In this document: positions 1 to 7,976 of the stretch, in pieces
Layout: each line of letters opens with the position of its first letter
How positions within the stretch are numbered: position 1 is the first letter of the stretch
DNA from: CAYTSA01 sp964440345
GTDB taxonomy: Bacteria; Desulfobacterota; Desulfovibrionia; Desulfovibrionales; Desulfovibrionaceae
Reading direction: 5' to 3'
NCBI GenBank assembly: GCA_964440345.1
Contig: CAYTSA010000073.1
Span: 1 to 19,764, forward strand
Length of the DNA: 19,764 bases
Translations under genes and position numbers: made by a program
Notes under the pieces: generated by a model
Database searches by the model: none
What the model was told of the DNA's origin: nothing
What the model saw: only the letters and a program-made list of their open reading frames with translations

Positions 1-165
1 ACCTCGACTTTACTGACAGATGTGGGAGCTTCGGAGCAAAGGGCATAGCCACATTGGTGTAACGTGTCGTGCGTGTATTGGCCTGAGCCAACTCCTCTCT
101 GACCTGTAGGCGGGTTGCCTGGCCAGCGCTGTCAGGCGTATGAGCGTCTTGGAGCCCAGAAAAGA

Positions 166-702
166 CTACACCGCGTAAGGTTTTTCACTGAGCGCCTGCT
201 CCACGGCCTCGGCCGCGGCCGGACCGCTGGGGCCTTCCGGGTCTTCCATCAAGCCCATTTGCAGGTTCAGTTCGCGCTGCAGGGTGATGTTGGCGGGGTC
301 GAAGAACTGCTTCCAGGCGTCAATGGCCTGCGCCGGTTTGTTCATGCGGGCCAGGCACAGGCCCAGGTACAGAGCGGAGGCGTTGTCCTCCTTGAGGATG
401 CGCAGGGCGCGCTGGAACTCCACCTTGGCCTGGATGTATTGCCCCTGGCGGTAGAGGCACAGGCCCAGCCGACGGCGGACGCCGGCGTGGTTGGGCGATT
501 CACGGACCAGCTCGCGATAGGTGGCCGCGGCCTCGGCCCATTTGCGGGCGCCAAAGGCGGCGTCGGCTTCCTTGGCCTTGGAGTGGCCGGAGTCTCGCTG
601 GGATGCGTGGGATTCCTCAGCGTCTTCTTTCAAGTGCTCGCCGCGCAGGCGGCTGGTCACACTGGTGAAGAGCTGGCGCCGGGTCATTTTCGATTGCGTC
701 AT
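166..702 (-). CDS. Tetratricopeptide repeat protein
   Basis: The product is a 178-aa soluble protein. Three TPR-like helical pairs are visible at about residues 41-74, 75-108 and 109-142, with the usual Ala/Gly/Leu/Tyr spacing (for example ALYLGLCLARMNKPAQAIDAW near 110-130). TPR proteins are scaffolds for protein-protein contact, so no reaction can be assigned. The N-terminus (MTQSKMTRRQLFTSVTSRLR) has a paired arginine but no hydrophobic stretch, so it is not a convincing Tat or Sec signal. A second Met at residue 6 is an equally possible start, because neither has a clear Shine-Dalgarno sequence. The gene is 307 nt downstream of the hybrid kinase on the same strand and probably has its own promoter. 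A 19-bp repeated sequence with a palindromic core lies about 30-45 bp upstream of the start. Confidence 0.8.
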   Translation of the reverse strand: MTQSKMTRRQLFTSVTSRLRGEHLKEDAEESHASQRDSGHSKAKEADAAFGARKWAEAAATYRELVRESPNHAGVRRRLGLCLYRQGQYIQAKVEFQRALRILKEDNASALYLGLCLARMNKPAQAIDAWKQFFDPANITLQRELNLQMGLMEDPEGPSGPAAAEAVEQALSEKPYAV

Positions 703-729
703 GCTGTGTATTTACCACGAAAGTTTAAA

Positions 730-748
730 ACGCTGCAACCGGTTGTGA
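730..748. repeat. 19-bp direct repeat, copy 1 (palindromic core)
   Basis: The sequence acgctgcaaccggttgtga is identical to 982-1000. Its core caaccggttg (736-745) is a perfect 10-bp palindrome, as expected of a dimeric regulator site. Copy 1 lies just upstream of the TPR gene start. An operator role is inference only. Confidence 0.55.
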
Positions 749-981
749 CGCTTCCAAGCCATACGCATAGCGCGTCCCAAGCACATGAGGCGGAGGTCTA
801 CTCTATGACGTATCGCAGCGCGCGGTAGTGCATCTCATGCCATAGCAGAAAAGGTTTCCGAATGTGGCCGTGCAACGTGAAGCGTGATTTTCCCCGGGCA
901 ACGCCGCCTTAGAGTAGGGGCGGGCCTTGTGCCCGCCCGGGGTAATGTGTTCGCATAGAGACGAATATTTTTGTAAGAAAT

Positions 982-1000
982 ACGCTGCAACCGGTTGTGA
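982..1000. repeat. 19-bp direct repeat, copy 2 (palindromic core)
   Basis: This is an exact copy of 730-748, with the palindrome at 988-997, about 10 nt beyond the hybrid kinase stop codon. A shortened relative sharing aaatacgctgca occurs at 9161-9172, upstream of the diguanylate cyclase gene. The motif is therefore dispersed, not unique to this gap. Confidence 0.5.
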
Positions 1001-1009
1001 TCACTGTTT

Positions 1010-2773
1010 TTAGCCGCAGGCTCTGTGGATGACCTCGTGGATGTGGTCCCAGTCCACAGGCTTGGAGACATAGTCGTCCATACCGGCCTCCAGGAATCGT
1101 TCCCGGTCGCCTTTCAGGCTATGGGCGGTCATGGCGATGATGGGTATGTGCGGGTTGGGCAGGTCCTTGGCGTTGCGGATGCGTTTGGTGGCCTCCACGC
1201 CGTCCATGCCGGGCATGCGTACGTCCATGAGTATGATGTCATACTTTTCCGTGCGGAGCATTTCCAGCACTTCTGCGCCGCTGGCGGCGGTGTGTACTGT
1301 GTGGCCGGCTTTTCCCAGAATGAGCTTGGCAAAAGTCTGGTTGACCAGGTTGTCTTCTGCAAGCAATATTTTTAGATTTTTTGCGGCAGCCGGAGTTTCT
1401 TGGGCTTGGTTTCGCTGGTCAGGCGACAGATGGGGTGGCTCGCATTCCAGGGCGTCCACTCTGGGTAGGGTGACGGTAAAGTAAAACGAAGTCCCTTTGT
1501 CTAGCTCCGAGTTGACGCCCATGGCGCCGCCCATAAGGTCCACCAGGTGTTTGGCGATGGTCAGGCCCAGCCCGGCTCCGTCGTAGTCGCGGCTGTAAGA
1601 GTTATCCACCTGGTAGAAGCGTTCAAAGATTTTGTCGAGGTGTTGTTGCGGTATACCCACGCCAGTGTCCGTGACTGTAAAGAGCAGGGGCGTGTCCGGG
1701 GCGGAGGCGGATTGTGACAAGTTCACCTCCACGGATACTGTGACGGAACCGCGTTGCGTGAATTTCACGGCATTGCCGGCCAGGTTCAAGACAATTTGTT
1801 TGAGCCGGAAAGGGTCTCCGTAAAAACACTCCGGCGCGCCGTCGCCAATACGTAGAGTAAAGGCCAGGTTTTTCCTCGCCGCCAGCATTTTGGGCACGGC
1901 GACTGCGTCGGCCATGAGCAAGCGCAAGTCAAAGTTCTCCAGCTCCAGGTCCAGCCGGCCAATCTCTATGCGCGAAATGTCCAGAATGTCGTTGACAATG
2001 TGCAGCAAGTCTGTGGCTGAGCTGGTTACCATGGCCAGCTGGTTACGTTGCTCGCTGTCCAGGTCGGAGTCTTTGAGCACTTCTGTCATGCCCATGATGC
2101 CATGGAGAGGAGTGCGGATTTCATGGCTCATGCGGGCCAGAAATTCGCTTTTTGCCCTGTTGGCTGCGTCCGCCCGGTGCATGGCATTGGTCAGCTTTTC
2201 CTCAACGTGCACTCGCTCGCTGATGTCCACAACCGCGGAGAGGCACATGGGGGGAGCGTCTGGAGCGTCTCCGGTGATGACTATGGAGTGCATCTGCACA
2301 TGGTGTATGGCGCCAGAACGGCTGCGTATGGCCATTTCGTGCATTTGGGGGATTCTGTGTTCAAAGGCTGCGTTGCGGTGCTTGTAGAACGTATCCTGCG
2401 AATCTGGAGCAATGTAGGTCATAAAGGGTTTGTTCAACAGATAGTTGCGATCAACGCCGAGCAATTTGGACCCGGTGAGGTTTGCCTCCAGGATGATTCC
2501 ATCCTTGGAAAAAGTGAAATAGCAGATGGGCGCAAAGTCGTAGAGTTTGACGTACTTGTCTCTGGAAATTTCCAGGTCTCTCTGGGCGGCCATTAATTCT
2601 TCGTTCTGCAGCTCCAGCTCTATCTGGTAGACATTGAGCTTGTGAATAAGCTGGCGCACATCCTGCAGTTTTTCTGGTTCTGCTGTGGCGGAGGTTCTGC
2701 TGAAGATATCCTCAGCCTTGCGCTGCAACTCTTTAAAACGGGTATTTTGGTCGTGGGTTGTGTATTTGGCCAT
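1010..2773 (-). CDS. PAS hybrid sensor histidine kinase with C-terminal receiver domain
   Basis: The product is a 587-aa, probably cytoplasmic, hybrid kinase with no membrane segment. Domain order: an N-terminal helix ending in VYQIELELQNEELM (48-61), PAS at about 70-190, HisKA with H-box SHEIRTPLHG (phosphoacceptor His217), HATPase with N-box LNLAGNAVKFT (N334), G1 DTGVGIP (369-375), F-box FERFYQ and G2 GAGLGL (399-404), then a receiver at 467-585. The receiver has acidic E473/D474, phosphoacceptor D517, T549 and K571, so kinase and receiver both look intact. The N-terminal IELELQNEEL-type helix is familiar from kinases encoded next to CheB-CheR-PAS proteins. The gene starts 29 nt after the CheB-CheR stop on the same strand, so co-transcription is very likely. 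The start lacks a strong ribosome-binding site, which fits translational coupling. The output partner is unknown, since no DNA-binding regulator is nearby. Confidence 0.93.
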   Translation of the reverse strand: MAKYTTHDQNTRFKELQRKAEDIFSRTSATAEPEKLQDVRQLIHKLNVYQIELELQNEELMAAQRDLEISRDKYVKLYDFAPICYFTFSKDGIILEANLTGSKLLGVDRNYLLNKPFMTYIAPDSQDTFYKHRNAAFEHRIPQMHEMAIRSRSGAIHHVQMHSIVITGDAPDAPPMCLSAVVDISERVHVEEKLTNAMHRADAANRAKSEFLARMSHEIRTPLHGIMGMTEVLKDSDLDSEQRNQLAMVTSSATDLLHIVNDILDISRIEIGRLDLELENFDLRLLMADAVAVPKMLAARKNLAFTLRIGDGAPECFYGDPFRLKQIVLNLAGNAVKFTQRGSVTVSVEVNLSQSASAPDTPLLFTVTDTGVGIPQQHLDKIFERFYQVDNSYSRDYDGAGLGLTIAKHLVDLMGGAMGVNSELDKGTSFYFTVTLPRVDALECEPPHLSPDQRNQAQETPAAAKNLKILLAEDNLVNQTFAKLILGKAGHTVHTAASGAEVLEMLRTEKYDIILMDVRMPGMDGVEATKRIRNAKDLPNPHIPIIAMTAHSLKGDRERFLEAGMDDYVSKPVDWDHIHEVIHRACG

Positions 2774-2802
2774 GGTTCATTGGTAAACGTTTTTATGGTG
2801 CC

Positions 2803-5800
2803 TTATTGATTGGATTGCATCTGTCCTGACCACAGTGCGCCGTAGACGGTTCCATCTTCGTCAAGCATTGGTTTGCTGCGCCAAGCTATGGGCGCGTCTT
2901 CGCCAGAGGCGCTCGTAATAGACAAGGTAAACAATTTTTCTGAGTTGTCGTTGTTGTCTTTTAGACTGTTTTGAAAGATTTCAAGGGCGGCTTTCTTGTG
3001 TTCCGTTGGTATACACTCTGAGAACCAGTCTGCTCCAAGCAGCTGTTGTTCTGATTTTTCAAACACCTCGCAGCACATCTTGTTGACCAGGGTAATAATT
3101 CCCTTTTCGTCCAACCCGACCACGAGATACTTCAAGGCGTCCAGGTGTTCCATGGCGGTGGCGGCCTGGGAGGCTCGCAACCGGGCTTCTTTTTCCAGCC
3201 GGTCCCGGTGCCGCTTCAGTTCCTCCTGGCGCTGCACGTCTTCAGTAATGTCAGTGACGGCGGTGATTATTTTCTCAATTTTTTTCCGCGGCCCAAGGAT
3301 GGGGCTGGCGTTGATGGACAGGTACACCACTTTTCCTTCTGGAGTGGTAATGGTGTGCCGCATGTCCGTGACTTGCTTTTTGCTTTTCATGACTTTGGCG
3401 AAAGGCAGTTCTTCTTCAGGTACAGGATTGCCGTCGAAGTCCTTAATATCCCATTTAACGTCTGCAAAGCCGCGTTTGGTGATTTCATTTAAGCTGATGT
3501 TGAAGAGCTTTTCCGCCTGTTGGTTGGCAAAGACGATGCGGCCTTTGGGGTCCAACACGGTGATGCAGACCGGGCTGGTGCGGGCGACGCCAAGAGTCAA
3601 CTTATGCTCGTGCTTCAAAGCTTCTTCCGCCTCTACCCGTTCTGTAACGTCTCGCAAGTAGATGTTCAGACCGTTTTCCAGTGGGAAGACGTGGAACTCC
3701 AGAATCGCGTCAAGTCCGGGAAATCGATCAGTAAAGACCAGATTTTTTTGTTGTTTTTTCGCCTTGTGCAGTTCCTTGAAGATGCGTGTTTCCACGGTGT
3801 TGGGAAAGACCTCCCAGAATGGTTTTTCAAGGATATCTTCTTTGGATGTGTGGAGCAGTTTGAAGGCTTTTTTGTTGGCGTAGACGAAGCGCCAGTCCTG
3901 GTCCAGCTCCACGTAGCTGTCGGTTGTGGATTCCAGGATGTGCATGATTTTTCCGCGCGAAGCCTCCATCTGCTTGATCGCGTGGCGCCGTTCGGTGACG
4001 TCTTCAGCCACTTTAAGAAAGTGACTAATATTGCCGTCGTCGTCTTGGATGGGCGATATGGCGGCTTCTTCGTAGTACACGTCGCCATTTTTTTTGCAGT
4101 TGGCAAAAACCCCGCGCCAGGCGCCGCCGGAGATGATGGTTTGCCAGAGTTCTTTAAACTGTTCGCGGGGAGTTTCGTCTGTTTTCAAGGTGTTGATGTT
4201 CATTTTCCGAGCTTCTTCTTTGGAGTAGCCGGTGACATCGGAAAACCGCTGGTTAACGTATTCGATGTGTCCTTTTTTATTGGTGATGCACACGATGGAC
4301 GGCGCCATTTCCACTGCTTTGGATAGTTTTTGCAACTCTGCGGACGCTTCCTTTAGCGTCGTGGTGTCAATGAAGGTAACCACCACGCCCTTTATGGTGT
4401 TGGCGTCTGTACGGTAAGGCAGAATGCGGACCAGCCACCAGCGGTGGTTGCCGTTGTGGACTTCTTTTTCCACAGGGATAAGGGTGTGCAGCACCCTGGA
4501 GCAGTCGTCCACCAGGTTGTCGTAGCGAACGTTCAAGGATATGTGTTTCAGCGGCCGGCCCATGTCAGAGTCCATGACGTTTACTGCGTCCGTCACGGCT
4601 GGGGTGTATTTGCGGATGGACAGGTCCCGGTCCAGGAATATGGTGCCTATTCTGGTGGAGGCCAACAGGTTGTTCATGTCGTTATTCAACTCGGTGAGTT
4701 CCTGGATTTTGCTCTGGTACTCCGAGTTGACGGTGATGAGCTCTTCGTTGACTGACTGCAGTTCTTCATTGGTGGACTGCAACTCCTCGTTGGCGGAGAG
4801 CAGTTCTTCATTGGTTGCCTGCAACTCTTCGTTGGTGGTTTCCAGTTCTTCAATGGTGGCCTGCAGGTTCTCCTTGGTGTATTGCAGCTCGTACTCCAGG
4901 TCCTGCATGCGCTGGTCGTCGGCCTGGCAGATGGGCCATTCTTCTTCGGTTGCGTCTGGGGAGGCGGTTGACGTTTTGACCTGCTTGTTTTCTTCAAAAA
5001 CCACCAGATACATTTCCGCCTTGCCGCGTTTGTCCCCGCCCAGAGGAGTGACTTTCAAATCCACCCGGGTCTCTTCAGTGTCCTCTTTGAGCCGGACTCC
5101 CTTGTAGGTGATGGCTTTTTTTTCACGAATGGCCTTGTTGACGCCGGTTTCCAAGGCTATGGCCATGTCCTTGCGGATGAGGTCAATTATGTTCAAAGAA
5201 ACGTCGCCAGGTTGTAGCCGCAGGTATTTGCTCACGTCGCCGAGCACGTGCATCAACTGGTTTCGCGTGTTGATCACGGCGCTTGGAGGCACGTAATCTT
5301 TGAACAGTACGTCGTACACTTGGCTGAGCTGCTTTTGTTCGTCAGGCTGTACCGCTTTGTCTTCACTTATGTCTGTGTACACCCGAGGAGTCCGCTTCTT
5401 GCGCCGTACAGGAGTCATTGAGAATTGGTCTATCTGCATCTGCGTCTGTTTGCCTTGGCAGCGGTAGATTTTCCACTTGGTGTCGTATGGCGCAAAGAGG
5501 TTTGTGTATTCCCCGATGGTCTCGCTGGCGCCCAGAAACAGAAACCCATTTTCATTCAAGGCAAAGTTGAAGTTGAGCAGCACTTTTTTCTGTAGCACTG
5601 GCTGCAGGTATATGAGCATGTTGCGGCAGGTGAGCAAGTCGATTTTATTGAAGGGCGGGTCCTTGATGATGTTGTGCAAGGCAAAAATGACCATTTCGCG
5701 GATGGGCTTGGCTACCTGATGCTTGTCGCCTTTGCGGACAAAATAGTGCTGAAACCGGTCATTGGTCAGGTCGGCGGCTATGTTCTCCGGGTACTGGCCC

Positions 5801-7005
5801 ATGGATGCGGTTTCCAGGGCGTCGGAGTCCACGTCAGTGGCAAATATCTTGACCTCGTTGTTGGCGTTGACCGATTGCAAATGCTCTCGAAACAGAATGG
5901 CCAAAGAGTAGGCTTCTTCGCCAGTTGAGCAGCCGGCCACCCAGACCCGGATGGTCTCGCCTTCTGCTTTGCCGGATACTATCTCTGGGATGATTTTTTC
6001 CTGGAGAAGGGTAAAAGCCTCCTGGTCGCGGAAAAAGCGGGTTACGCCGATGAGCAGTTCTTTATAGAGCGTCTGTACTTCCCGCGGGTTTTGATAGAGG
6101 AAATTAATGTAGTCCTCCATCTTCTCCACCTGGTTGACGCTCATGCGGCGCTCTATGCGCCGGGATACGGTGTTTTGCTTGTAGTGGGTAAAATCCAGGC
6201 CAGCCCGGTTTTTGAGAATGGAGAAAACCTTGCCCATGCGGTTTTCGTCGTCCATAATCCGAGACTCAGCCTTGTCCGGGTGGGCGACGTATGGATGTTT
6301 GATGTATTTGAGCAGTTCCTCCGGCATCTTGTGCGGCGGCAATATGTAGTCCGCCAGGCCGGTGGCTATGGCGTTGCGGGGCATGCCGTCGAATTTGGCG
6401 GAGTTCAGGTCCTGGACCATGATCAGCCCGCCTTGTTCTTTAACGGAACGGATGCCGCGGGTGCCGTCGCTGCCGGTGCCGGAGAGGATGATGCTGATGG
6501 CCCGTTCGCCCATGTCCTCGGCCAGGGAGTTGAGGAAAATGTCTATGGGAAAGCTCAAGGCGTGCTGCCGGGCTTTTTCTGTGAGCCACAACCGGCCGTG
6601 ATGCACCGTCATGGTCTTTTTGGGTGGTATGAGGTAAATGCAGTTCGCCTGAAGCGTGACGCCGTCAACAGCTTGTTCCACTTTCATTTCCGTATGTTTT
6701 GAAAGCAGTTCCACCATCAGGCTTTTATGGTCCGGCGAAAGGTGCTGCACTATGACAAACGCCATGCCGCTGTCTGACGGCATGCTGATGAAAAAACGCT
6801 CCAGGGCTTCGAACCCGCCGGCGGATGCGCCCAGGCCGACAACATAGAAAATTTCAGACGTTTTGTTCTCTTGCTCCGGCTGCGCACCTTTGACGCTGTT
6901 GCCCGGAACAGTGGAAGAAGTTTTTTTGTCAGAAGTTTCAGTGTGTTCGGTTGCGTTGTCAGTGTTGTCACTATCTGCAGTACGCTTTGTAGAATCATCA
7001 GTCAT
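2803..7005 (-). CDS. CheB-CheR fusion protein with coiled coil and multiple PAS domains
   Basis: The product is a giant fusion (1400 aa from ATG 7005). The ATG is preferred because aaagg sits 8 nt upstream; an in-frame GTG at 7014 would add three residues. Numbering here is from the ATG. CheB methylesterase is about 52-233 with catalytic-type S61 (GASAGG), H88 (QHLSPDH) and D180 (TGSDGTRG). CheR N- and C-terminal methyltransferase domains are about 255-515, with SAM motif GCSTGEEAYS at 358-367 and CRNMLIY near 460. A PAS-like stretch at 560-675 leads to a Glu-rich coiled coil at about 700-780 with NEELQ heptads. Four to five PAS domains follow to the C-terminus. There is no kinase domain and no CheB receiver, so the PAS array may drive the neighbouring hybrid kinase instead. 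The family is usually tied to chemotaxis-like or stress signalling; no MCP or CheA gene is visible here. Confidence 0.95.
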   Translation of the reverse strand: MTDDSTKRTADSDNTDNATEHTETSDKKTSSTVPGNSVKGAQPEQENKTSEIFYVVGLGASAGGFEALERFFISMPSDSGMAFVIVQHLSPDHKSLMVELLSKHTEMKVEQAVDGVTLQANCIYLIPPKKTMTVHHGRLWLTEKARQHALSFPIDIFLNSLAEDMGERAISIILSGTGSDGTRGIRSVKEQGGLIMVQDLNSAKFDGMPRNAIATGLADYILPPHKMPEELLKYIKHPYVAHPDKAESRIMDDENRMGKVFSILKNRAGLDFTHYKQNTVSRRIERRMSVNQVEKMEDYINFLYQNPREVQTLYKELLIGVTRFFRDQEAFTLLQEKIIPEIVSGKAEGETIRVWVAGCSTGEEAYSLAILFREHLQSVNANNEVKIFATDVDSDALETASMGQYPENIAADLTNDRFQHYFVRKGDKHQVAKPIREMVIFALHNIIKDPPFNKIDLLTCRNMLIYLQPVLQKKVLLNFNFALNENGFLFLGASETIGEYTNLFAPYDTKWKIYRCQGKQTQMQIDQFSMTPVRRKKRTPRVYTDISEDKAVQPDEQKQLSQVYDVLFKDYVPPSAVINTRNQLMHVLGDVSKYLRLQPGDVSLNIIDLIRKDMAIALETGVNKAIREKKAITYKGVRLKEDTEETRVDLKVTPLGGDKRGKAEMYLVVFEENKQVKTSTASPDATEEEWPICQADDQRMQDLEYELQYTKENLQATIEELETTNEELQATNEELLSANEELQSTNEELQSVNEELITVNSEYQSKIQELTELNNDMNNLLASTRIGTIFLDRDLSIRKYTPAVTDAVNVMDSDMGRPLKHISLNVRYDNLVDDCSRVLHTLIPVEKEVHNGNHRWWLVRILPYRTDANTIKGVVVTFIDTTTLKEASAELQKLSKAVEMAPSIVCITNKKGHIEYVNQRFSDVTGYSKEEARKMNINTLKTDETPREQFKELWQTIISGGAWRGVFANCKKNGDVYYEEAAISPIQDDDGNISHFLKVAEDVTERRHAIKQMEASRGKIMHILESTTDSYVELDQDWRFVYANKKAFKLLHTSKEDILEKPFWEVFPNTVETRIFKELHKAKKQQKNLVFTDRFPGLDAILEFHVFPLENGLNIYLRDVTERVEAEEALKHEHKLTLGVARTSPVCITVLDPKGRIVFANQQAEKLFNISLNEITKRGFADVKWDIKDFDGNPVPEEELPFAKVMKSKKQVTDMRHTITTPEGKVVYLSINASPILGPRKKIEKIITAVTDITEDVQRQEELKRHRDRLEKEARLRASQAATAMEHLDALKYLVVGLDEKGIITLVNKMCCEVFEKSEQQLLGADWFSECIPTEHKKAALEIFQNSLKDNNDNSEKLFTLSITSASGEDAPIAWRSKPMLDEDGTVYGALWSGQMQSNQ
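4737..4862. repeat. 21-bp tandem repeat encoding a heptad coiled coil
   Basis: Six imperfect 21-bp units lie inside the CheB-CheR-PAS gene and encode (T/A/S)NEELQ(A/S)-type heptads on the minus strand. The units start at 4737, 4758, 4779, 4800, 4821 and 4842. The 21-bp period equals one coiled-coil heptad, so unit gain or loss would change helix length without breaking frame. Similar heptads are common in this family. Confidence 0.75.
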
Positions 7006-7142
7006 TGTCCACACCTTTACCTGTAAAGTCTTTGCTTGCGGCGCTGTCTCAACCGCGGCATAGAGGGAGAAGATATTCAGTACCGTAAAGTAGTATTCAT
7101 GTAAAACACAAGTTGAAAAAAATCGCTATAAGGAATGAGTGT

Positions 7143-7964
7143 ATGTCCATTGAAATTCTCGTTTTTTCAGACAACGCTGCAGAAAGCCGATTTTTCAGCG
7201 AGCACGGCCTGAGTCTGGGGCTGGTTCTGTCTGGAGGAAAAGAGCTGTGGCTCTGGGATTGCGGCGGCTCAGACGTGTTCATAAAAAACGCGCAGGCAAT
7301 GTCCGTCTCCTTGTCAGAAGCAAAGGGAATAGCCTTCAGCCACGGCCATTACGACCATGTAGACGGCTACGCGCACGCACGCAAGGCCTGGATGCACTGT
7401 TCAACGTATATGCACCCTGGTGCGCTGCGCGAACGCTACGCCATATATCCTGGGGAAGCGCCGAAACGTGTTTCCGTGGCCCCTGATGTCGCCAGGGCGC
7501 TGCAGGAGTCACACTGGGTGGAGAGATACGCTCAGCTGACGCCGGTAATGGGCATGATTACAGACATTCTTCGCCAGCCGGGAAATTTCCAAGCCGTGGA
7601 GCATTTTTACTACGACTCTCAAGGCAAGGAGCCCGACGCCGTGCCGGATGACGGCTGCCTGGTGATCGGCGGCAAACGCGGTGCTATACTGGTGTTGGGG
7701 TGCTGCCATAGCGGCCTGGCCAACACCATGGACTGCGCGGCAAAACGCGTTGGGATTGCACATTTTTATGCTGTTGTGGGCGGCATGCATCTTATGCGGG
7801 CAGAGCGCTGGGCGGTGGAGGAGGCTGCAGAAACGCTACGGCGTTACGCTGTGGAGCGTGTGCATCCCGGACATTGCACCGGCGCGTCGGCAATCAAGGC
7901 GCTGCAGGAGATGTTGCCGGGCAAAGTGTTTCCCCTGGCCGCCGGGCAAAGGCTGAAGCTGTAG
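7143..7964 (+). CDS. Metallo-beta-lactamase-fold hydrolase, COG1237 (dihydropterin synthase-like) type
   Basis: The product is 273 aa from ATG 7143. This start is preferred over an upstream TTG at 7113 because aagga lies 8 nt before it. Metal-binding motif SHGHYDHVDG (66-75) supplies H67, H69, D71 and H72. Further conserved histidines are in LGCCHSG (H189), GGMHL (H216) and PGHCTG (H244). The combination GHYDH, GC(C/S)HSG and HCTG is the signature of the COG1237 branch, often annotated as 7,8-dihydropterin-6-yl-methyl-4-(ribofuranosyl)aminobenzene 5'-phosphate synthase. That name comes from an archaeal member, so the substrate here is uncertain. No signal peptide is present, so the protein is cytoplasmic. 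It diverges from the CheB-CheR gene across about 137 bp that must hold both promoters. It converges on the GGDEF gene with a 12-nt gap. Confidence 0.85.
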   Translation: MSIEILVFSDNAAESRFFSEHGLSLGLVLSGGKELWLWDCGGSDVFIKNAQAMSVSLSEAKGIAFSHGHYDHVDGYAHARKAWMHCSTYMHPGALRERYAIYPGEAPKRVSVAPDVARALQESHWVERYAQLTPVMGMITDILRQPGNFQAVEHFYYDSQGKEPDAVPDDGCLVIGGKRGAILVLGCCHSGLANTMDCAAKRVGIAHFYAVVGGMHLMRAERWAVEEAAETLRRYAVERVHPGHCTGASAIKALQEMLPGKVFPLAAGQRLKL

Positions 7965-7976
7965 TAACGGTGCTGG

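Larger units (their letters stand above)
703..1009. other. Intergenic region with 19-bp direct repeats and a GC-rich hairpin
   Basis: No credible gene lies in this 307-bp gap; the ORFs overlapping it lack plausible composition or start sites. It contains a perfect hairpin at 918-938 (8-bp arms gggcgggc/gcccgccc, loop cttgt). That hairpin has no T-run on either side, so it resembles a REP-like element more than an intrinsic terminator. The gap is bracketed by two identical 19-bp direct repeats (listed separately). Confidence 0.6.

Noticed and set aside
1..165. Open reading frame on the minus strand running off the left edge
   Set aside because: The frame is open from about position 180 to 1, but no start with a correctly spaced ribosome-binding site was found and the peptide resembles no family I know. 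It could be a gene fragment.
115..828. Long plus-strand ORF over the TPR gene
   Set aside because: It is antisense to a clear TPR protein, with repeat-poor, low-complexity Gly/Val/Gln composition typical of a shadow frame.
918..938. GC-rich hairpin as an intrinsic terminator
   Set aside because: No T-run on either side of the stem; better described as a REP-like palindrome.
3520..4326. 268-aa plus-strand ORF inside the CheB-CheR-PAS gene
   Set aside because: Antisense shadow of a well-supported coding region; no recognisable domain or ribosome-binding site.
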